From CAVTWH01 sp963738365 (GTDB taxonomy: Bacteria; Actinomycetota; Actinomycetes; Mycobacteriales; Micromonosporaceae), in the NCBI GenBank assembly GCA_963738365.1, contig CAVTWH010000010.1:1-64000 (forward strand): a stretch of 64,000 nucleotides of DNA, in the 5' to 3' direction. The position numbers and the translations under genes are program-made. This document shows, one piece after another, positions 59,226 to 64,000 of this stretch. Under the pieces are notes generated by a model, which saw only the letters and a list, made by a program, of their open reading frames with translations, was not told the origin of the DNA and ran no database searches. Position 1 is the stretch's first letter. Every line of letters starts with the position of its first letter.

Positions 59226-60757
59226 CCGTGACCGTCCAACCCACCGGGGTGTCCGCCGCCGACGTGCTCGCCGTGGCCCGCATGGACGCACCGGTCAGCC
59301 TGGCGCCCGCCGCGCTGGCGCAGATGCGGGCCAGCCGGGCCATCGTGGACGGCATCGAACGCGACGGCCGCCCCGTCTACGGCGTCTCCACCGGCTTCGG
59401 CGCGCTGGCCGGCACGCCCATCGCCCCGGCCCGCCGCGCCGAACTGCAGCACGCGCTGATCCGCTCGCACGCGGCCGGCATCGGCGCTGCGATGCCCCGT
59501 GAAGTGGTCCGGGCGATGATGCTGCTCCGGGTGCGCTCGCTGGCGCTGGGCCACTCCGGCGTCCGCCCGGAGATCGCGCAGGCGCTGGTCGACCTGCTCA
59601 ACCACGACGTCACGCCGTGGTGCCCGGAGCACGGGTCGCTGGGCGCCTCCGGCGACCTGGCGCCGCTGGCACACTGCGCGCTGGTCCTGCTCGGCGAGGG
59701 CTGGGTGCTGGGCCGGGACGGCGCGCGCGTGGACGGCGCCGCGGCGCTCGCCGCCGCCGGGCTGCGCCCGGTCGCCCTGGCCAGCAAGGAAGGGCTGGCG
59801 CTGATCAACGGTACCGACGGCATGCTCGGCATGCTGCTGCTGGCCGCCGCCGACGCGGCCCACCTGTTCACCATGGCCGACCTGACGGCGGCGCTGTCCA
59901 CCGAGGCGATGCTCGGCTCGGACCGGCCGTTCCTGCCCGAACTGCACGCGATCCGACCGCATCCGGGGCAGGCGGTGTCGGCGGCGAACATCTGGCGGCT
60001 GCTGCAGCACTCGCAGATCATGGACAGCCACCGGGCCGACCTGGCGCACGCCGTGCAGGACGCCTACTCGATCCGGTGCGCTCCGCAGGTGGCCGGGGCA
60101 GCCCGGGACACGCTGACCTTCGTCGACCAGGTGGCCGGCCGGGAGCTGCGCTCCATTGTGGACAATCCGGTGGTGCTGCCGGACGGGCGGGTGCTGTCCA
60201 CCGGCAACTTCCACGGCGCGCCGCTGGGCTTCGCCGCCGACTTCCTGGCCATCGCCGCCGCCGAGGTGGGCGCGATCGCCGAACGCCGGGTGGACCGGCT
60301 GCTGGACGTGTGCCGCTCCCGGGACCTGCCGGCCTTTCTCACGCCTGACCCGGGAGTCAACTCCGGGCTGATGATCGCCCAGTACACGGCGGCCGGGATC
60401 GTCGCCGAGAACCGGCGGCTGGCCGGCCCGGCCAGCGTGGACTCGGTCCCCACCAGCGGCATGCAGGAGGACCACGTGAGCATGGGCTGGGCGGCCACCC
60501 GCAAGCTGCGTACCGTGCTGGACAACCTGACCAGCCTGCTCGCGGTGGAGCTGCTGGCCGCCGTGCGCGGGCTCCAGCTGCGGGCACCGCTGACCCCGTC
60601 CCCCGCCGGGCAGGCCGCGATGGCGGCGGTCACCCCGCTGGCCGGCGCGCCCGGCCCCGACGTCTTCCTCGCCCCGGTGCTGGAGGGCTGCCGCGACCTG
60701 ATCCGCGCCCCGGCGCTGCGCGCGGCGGTCCAGGCCCGGGTCGGGCCACTGGCCTGA
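59222..60757 (+). CDS. hutH: Histidine ammonia-lyase
   Basis: 511 aa from the ATG at 59222. Converts histidine to trans-urocanate and ammonia, the first step of the pathway. The autocatalytic MIO cofactor comes from A142-S143-G144 in LGASGDLAPLAH. Other conserved parts are VYGVSTGFGALA, NGTDGMLGMLLLA, YSIRCAPQVAGAARDT and PTSGMQEDHVSMGW. Intact. Last gene of the coupled operon, so the first enzyme is encoded last. It converges on rdgB with 8 bp between. Confidence 0.97.
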   Translation: MTVTVQPTGVSAADVLAVARMDAPVSLAPAALAQMRASRAIVDGIERDGRPVYGVSTGFGALAGTPIAPARRAELQHALIRSHAAGIGAAMPREVVRAMMLLRVRSLALGHSGVRPEIAQALVDLLNHDVTPWCPEHGSLGASGDLAPLAHCALVLLGEGWVLGRDGARVDGAAALAAAGLRPVALASKEGLALINGTDGMLGMLLLAAADAAHLFTMADLTAALSTEAMLGSDRPFLPELHAIRPHPGQAVSAANIWRLLQHSQIMDSHRADLAHAVQDAYSIRCAPQVAGAARDTLTFVDQVAGRELRSIVDNPVVLPDGRVLSTGNFHGAPLGFAADFLAIAAAEVGAIAERRVDRLLDVCRSRDLPAFLTPDPGVNSGLMIAQYTAAGIVAENRRLAGPASVDSVPTSGMQEDHVSMGWAATRKLRTVLDNLTSLLAVELLAAVRGLQLRAPLTPSPAGQAAMAAVTPLAGAPGPDVFLAPVLEGCRDLIRAPALRAAVQARVGPLA

Positions 60758-60765
60758 GCAGTCGG

Positions 60766-61370
60766 TCAGGACTGCGGCAGTTCGCGGTCGATGACGGCGG
60801 CCAGCGCCCGGAAGGCGATGCCCCGGTGGCTGATGGCGTCCTTCTCCGCCGGGGACAGCTCGGCGGTGGTCCGGGTCTGCCCGTCGGCCAGGAAGATCGG
60901 GTCGTAGCCGAAGCCGCCGCTGCCCCGCGGCGCGCGCAGCAGCGTGCCGCGCATCTCGCCGTCGGCCACGAACTCCCGGCCGTCGGGCAGCACCAGCGCG
61001 GCGGCGCAGACGAACGCCGCGCCCCGGTGCGCGTCCGGCACGTCGGCGACCTGGGCCAGCACCAGCTCCAGGTTGGCCAGGTCGTCACCGTGCCGCCCGC
61101 ACCAGCGGGCGCTGAACACGCCGGGCATGCCGTTCATCGCGTCCACCGCCAGACCGGAGTCGTCGGCCACCGTGGCAAGGCCCGTGTGCGCCACCCCTTC
61201 ACGGGCCTTGAGCAGCGCGTTGCCGGCGAAGGTCAGCTCCGACTCCGGCGCCTCCGGGTAGGCCGGCAGGTCGGCCAGGCCGACCACGGTGATCCCGGCA
61301 CCGTCGCAGGATGCGGTCGCAGTTCGGCGAGCTTCTTGGCGTTGCGGGTGGCCAGCAGCAGCCGGGTCAC
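60766..61370 (-). CDS. rdgB: dITP/XTP pyrophosphatase (frameshift near the start as given)
   Basis: About 200 aa when repaired, from a GTG at 61370 overlapping the rph stop. RdgB/HAM1 proteins hydrolyse non-canonical purine triphosphates to keep them out of DNA. Seen: RLLLATRNAKKLAELR (substrate loop), FAGNALLKAREGVAHTG, VADDSGLAVDAMNGMPGVFS, GGFGYDPIFL and KDAISHRGIAFRAL. Two extra bases near 61310 and 61317 shift the first 20 residues out of frame. The rph-rdgB pair is a common actinobacterial order. Confidence 0.93.
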
Positions 61371-62093
61371 CCGAGCGCCTCGCGCTGCGCCCCGGCCAGC
61401 TCGGCGCAGCCGGCCGACCCCCAGGTCGAGCAGGGCGTCGAGCTCCTCGCGGTGGAACACGCCGGCCTCGCCGGTGCCCTGCACCTCGACGAAGTCGCCG
61501 GTGCCGGTGCAGACGATGTTCATGTCCACCTCGGCGACCACGTCCTCCTCGTAGCACAGGTCCAGGCGCGGCTCGCCGCCGATGATGCCGACGCTGACCG
61601 CCGCCACCGAGCGGTGCAGCGCGTCGGCGGGCGTACCGGCCAGCGCCTTGCGCCCGTGCAGCCAGTGCACCGCGTCGGCCAGCGCCACGTAGGCGCCGGT
61701 GATCGCCGCGGTCCGGGTGCCGCCGTCGGCCTGCAGCACGTCGCAGTCGAGCACGATCGAGTTCTCGCCCAGCGCCGCGAGGTTCAGGCAGGCGCGCAGG
61801 CTGCGCCCGATCAGCCGGGAGATCTCGTGGGTACGCCCGCCGATCCGGCCCTTGACGCTCTCCCGGTCGGAGCGGGTGTTGGTGGCCCGCGGCAGCATCG
61901 CGTACTCGGCGGTCACCCAGCCCAGGCCGGAGCCCTTGCGCCAGCGCGGCACCCCCTCGGTGACGCTGGCCGTGCAGAGCACCCGGGTGTTGCCGAACTC
62001 GACGAGCACGGAGCCCTCCGGGTGGATGCTCCACTGCCGGGTGAGCGTGACGGGACGGAGTTGGTCGGCGGCGCGACCGTCGGGACGGGCCAT
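61367..62093 (-). CDS. rph: Ribonuclease PH (one frameshift near the end as given)
   Basis: About 241 aa from the ATG at 62093. Phosphorolytic 3'-5' exonuclease that trims tRNA precursors. Conserved: MARPDGRAADQLRPV, GSVLVEFGNTRVLCTASV, RATNTRSDRESVKGRIGGRT, LDCDVLQADGGTRTAAITG (phosphate site) and EVQGTGEAGVFHREEL. One extra base near 61418 shifts the last residues; without it the protein ends at the TGA at 61367, overlapping the rdgB start by 4 nt. Confidence 0.95.
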
Positions 62094-62287
62094 ACCTGCG
62101 AGACTAACCGCCGCCCGACCCGGCCCAGCGACACCCCCGGGCGCGGCGGCCGGCCAGCCCGGGCCGGAGCCGGCACGGGCTGGGAGCGACGTGGGCGGCC
62201 GGCTTACCGGAGCCGGCACGGTTCTGGTAAGCCGCGGGCGGCCAGCTGGCCAGCGCGGCACGCGTGCGCCGGAGCCGGAGCCGGTCG

Positions 62288-63100
62288 TCAGCCCCGGACC
62301 GGCGCAGTCGGGCAGCCGTCGTGCGGCCGGCGGGTTGCCGCTGGCCGGTCGGCCCACCGCCTCGCGGGCGGCCAGCAGCAGCAGGCCCGGGAGCAGGTCG
62401 GTGGAGCGGTCCAGCAGCCAGCGGGTACCCTTCGTGGCCAGCCAGGCCAGCTGCTCCCGCCGGGTCGGGGCCGGCTGGGTCGGCTCGGTGCCGGGGCGCT
62501 GCCGCACCGGGAAGCCCCGCGCGGCGCAGCCGGTCGTAGAATCGGCCGGCGATGAACCGGTGCCCGCGCTCGCTCGGGTGCAGCCGGTCGACACTCCACA
62601 TGCGACGGTCGTAGGCAGCTGGGTGTGCGACGGCGTCGAAGTGCACCGTGTCGAAGCGCACGGCCAGCTCGTCCACGGCGGCGTTCACCGCGGCCATCCG
62701 GCGGGCCAGCGGCCGGGCCAGCGCACCGGGCAGGCCGAACATCCGGCCGGCGTCCGGCAGCCGCATGGTGAGCACCGCGGCGCCGGTCGCCCGCAGCGCG
62801 CCGACGGTGTGCGCCAGCGCGTATGCCACCCGGTCGGGGTTGAAGTCGTGCCGCAGCGTGTCGTTCACCCCGATGATCACGGCGGCCAGCAGCGGCCGCA
62901 GCTCCAGCGCCCGGGGCAGCTGGCTCGCGTTCCACGTCGCCGCTGCGCGCGCCGCTGGCCGCCAGGTTGTGCAGGGTCGCCCGGGCAACCCGGCGGCGAG
63001 CAGCGCCGCCCAGCCGCGCCAACTGTCCACTCCGACGTCCGGCAGCGGGATCCCCGATGCCGAGGGTGATCGAGTCGCCGAGCGCCGCGAACGTACCCAT
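62288..63100 (-). CDS. SGNH/GDSL-type esterase (frameshifted as given)
   Basis: About 270 aa when repaired, from the ATG at 63100, which shares one base with the stop of the GT4 gene. Block I is FAALGDSITLGIGDP with the catalytic Ser, block III is VIIGVNDTLRHDF and block V is SVDRLHPSERGHRFIAG (Asp and His). Shifts near 63040, 62945 and 62520 separate the pieces. The C-terminal end (62288) is the least certain point. No signal peptide, so it is probably a cytosolic esterase or acylhydrolase; coupling to a glycosyltransferase suggests action on a glycoconjugate. Confidence 0.75.
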   Translation of the reverse strand: MGTFAALGDSITLGIGDPAAGRRSGQLARLGGAARRRVARATLHNLAASGARSGDVEREPAAPGAGAAAAAGRRDHRGERHAAARLQPRPGGIRAGAHRRRAAGDRRRGAHHAAAGRRPDVRPARCAGPAAGPPDGRGERRRGRAGRALRHGALRRRRTPSCLRPSHVECRPAAPERARAPVHRRPILRPAAPRGASRCGSAPAPSRPSRPRPGGSSWPGWPRRVPAGCWTAPPTCSRACCCWPPARRWADRPAATRRPHDGCPTAPVRG

Positions 63101-64000
63101 CAGGCCACTCCCGTCGACCCCACCGCCAACGCCGCCGCCGCGGGTCCGGCATACTCCCAGCAGACCTGCCGGGCCGCCGGGGCGTCGCCGCCCGCCGGGC
63201 CGGCCACCGCGGTCAGCCCGTGCGCGGCCAGGAAGCCGGCCACCGCGGCCGGCCAGCCGAACTCCTCGGCCCGCTGCCGGGCCGCCGTCCGCCGGGCCGG
63301 CTCCGGCCGGTCCAGCACGGCGGCCACGCCGGCGCCGAATTCCCTCGTCGGCCACGGCCACCCCGGCCGCGCCGACCACCTCCGGCAACGCGCTGGCCGC
63401 GTCCACCACCACGGGGGTACCGCAGGCCAGCGCCTCCAGGGCAGCGAGCCCGAAGGTCTCCACCGGGCCGGGCGCCAGCACCACGTCGGCGGTGGCCAGC
63501 AGGCCGGCCAGCGCCGCCCGGTCCCGGACGAAGCCGAGGAACCGCACCGGCAGCTGCCCAGCCTGCCGGCGCAGCCGCTGGTCCAGCGGACCGGCGCCGA
63601 CCACCAGCAGCCGCGCCGGCACGCCCCGCTCGCGCAGGTACGCCAGCGCCCGCAGCGAGCGCTGTGGCTTCTTCTCCGGCGACAGCCGTCCACAGTGGAC
63701 CAGCAGCACCTCGTGCGGGTCGGCGTACCGGGCGCGCAGGGCGGCGCTGGCCCGGCCGGGACAGAACAGGTCCAGGTCCACGCCGAGCGGTACCCGGCTC
63801 AGGTTGGCCACGCCCAGCCGCTCGAACTCGGCGGCCGCCCACCGGGTGGTGCACACCACCCGGGTGTAGTGCCGGGCGGTGCGCCGGTTGAGCAGGTCGG
63901 CCAGCGCCCCGGTGGGGCCGGCGAGCAGCCGGCCGGCCAGGCCCGCCAGGCCCGCGACGCTCTCGTGCGAGACCATCACCGACGGCACCCCGTGCTCGGC
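63100..64000 (-). CDS. GT4-family glycosyltransferase, N-terminus outside the window
   Basis: The C-terminal 300 residues of a GT-B glycosyltransferase. Seen: PSVMVSHESVAGLAG, VPLGVDLDLFCPGR, VHCGRLSPEKKPQRSLRALA (donor-binding), and the EX7E region ETFGLAALEALACGTPVVV. This style is close to actinobacterial alpha-mannosyltransferases that use GDP-mannose (PimC/MgtA type). One shift lies near 63345, after ALPEVVGAAGVAVADE; the rest continues to the TGA at 63100. It is coupled to the SGNH gene by TGATG. Confidence 0.85.

Noticed and set aside
57248..60757. A single 1,169-aa hutF-hutH fusion
   Set aside because: The long frame reads hutI out of frame; only the part from 59222 is HutH, with its own ATG overlapping the hutI stop.

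Overview
The window is about 70% G+C, uses many GTG and some TTG starts, and overlaps consecutive genes by 4 nt (GTGA/ATGA). Gene content (two YkuD L,D-transpeptidases with lipoboxes, oligoribonuclease, a GT87 mannosyltransferase, an ECF sigma/zinc anti-sigma pair, a CopC-CopD fusion, a circularly permuted ATP-grasp/alpha-E/transglutaminase cluster and a hut operon using HutF) points to an actinobacterium, most likely Micromonosporaceae. That placement is inferred from gene style only.

About half of the window is accessory. 1-7.4 kb holds a broken nitronate monooxygenase with a divergent AraC regulator, a decayed rve-type insertion sequence with 33-bp inverted repeats, an orphan HINT-toxin-immunity cassette cut by an IS630-type element that carries a passenger gene, and a two-gene minus-strand unit encoding a 40-aa peptide and a ribbon-helix-helix/zinc-knuckle/membrane protein. 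An identical 43-bp copy of the 3' half of tRNA-Lys(CTT) occurs at 7431, at 23155 and in the real gene at 29405. These copies bound two tandem integrative elements of one family, each with a tyrosine integrase next to its right att copy. Element I (about 15.7 kb) carries an RHS polymorphic toxin with its immunity gene, a divergent 1,600-residue secreted surface protein, and an integrase. Element II (about 6.3 kb) carries an HTH-like regulator, an EVE-like/HEPN fusion convergent with a ParA ATPase and its overlapping partner, and a second integrase. Between them lies a patchwork of decayed IS, RHS and att fragments.

From 29.4 kb the window looks like core chromosome: tRNA-Lys, two L,D-transpeptidase lipoproteins, tRNA-His, orn, a GT87 enzyme, a repeat-rich membrane protein, and a copper/thiol redox cluster (copCD and anti-sigma on the minus strand; sigma, DoxX/MauE, DsbA-like, membrane protein and PrxQ on the plus strand). 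These are followed by a membrane protein, the ATP-grasp/alpha-E/transglutaminase cluster, an odd short-variable-arm tRNA with a UAG anticodon, and a secreted GH59 enzyme with ricin repeats. Next come a membrane protein, a methyltransferase and a MOSC protein. An RpiR-type regulator then precedes a tightly coupled histidine-degradation operon (hutU, M20 amidohydrolase, hutF, hutI, hutH). Last on the minus strand are GT4, SGNH hydrolase, rph and rdgB.

Many conserved genes are interrupted by single-base indels: missing bases in G/C runs mostly before 20 kb, extra C/G beside GCG contexts mostly after 28 kb. Several of these are probably sequence errors rather than real decay. Gene spans below are given for the reconstructed genes where homology continues across the shifts.
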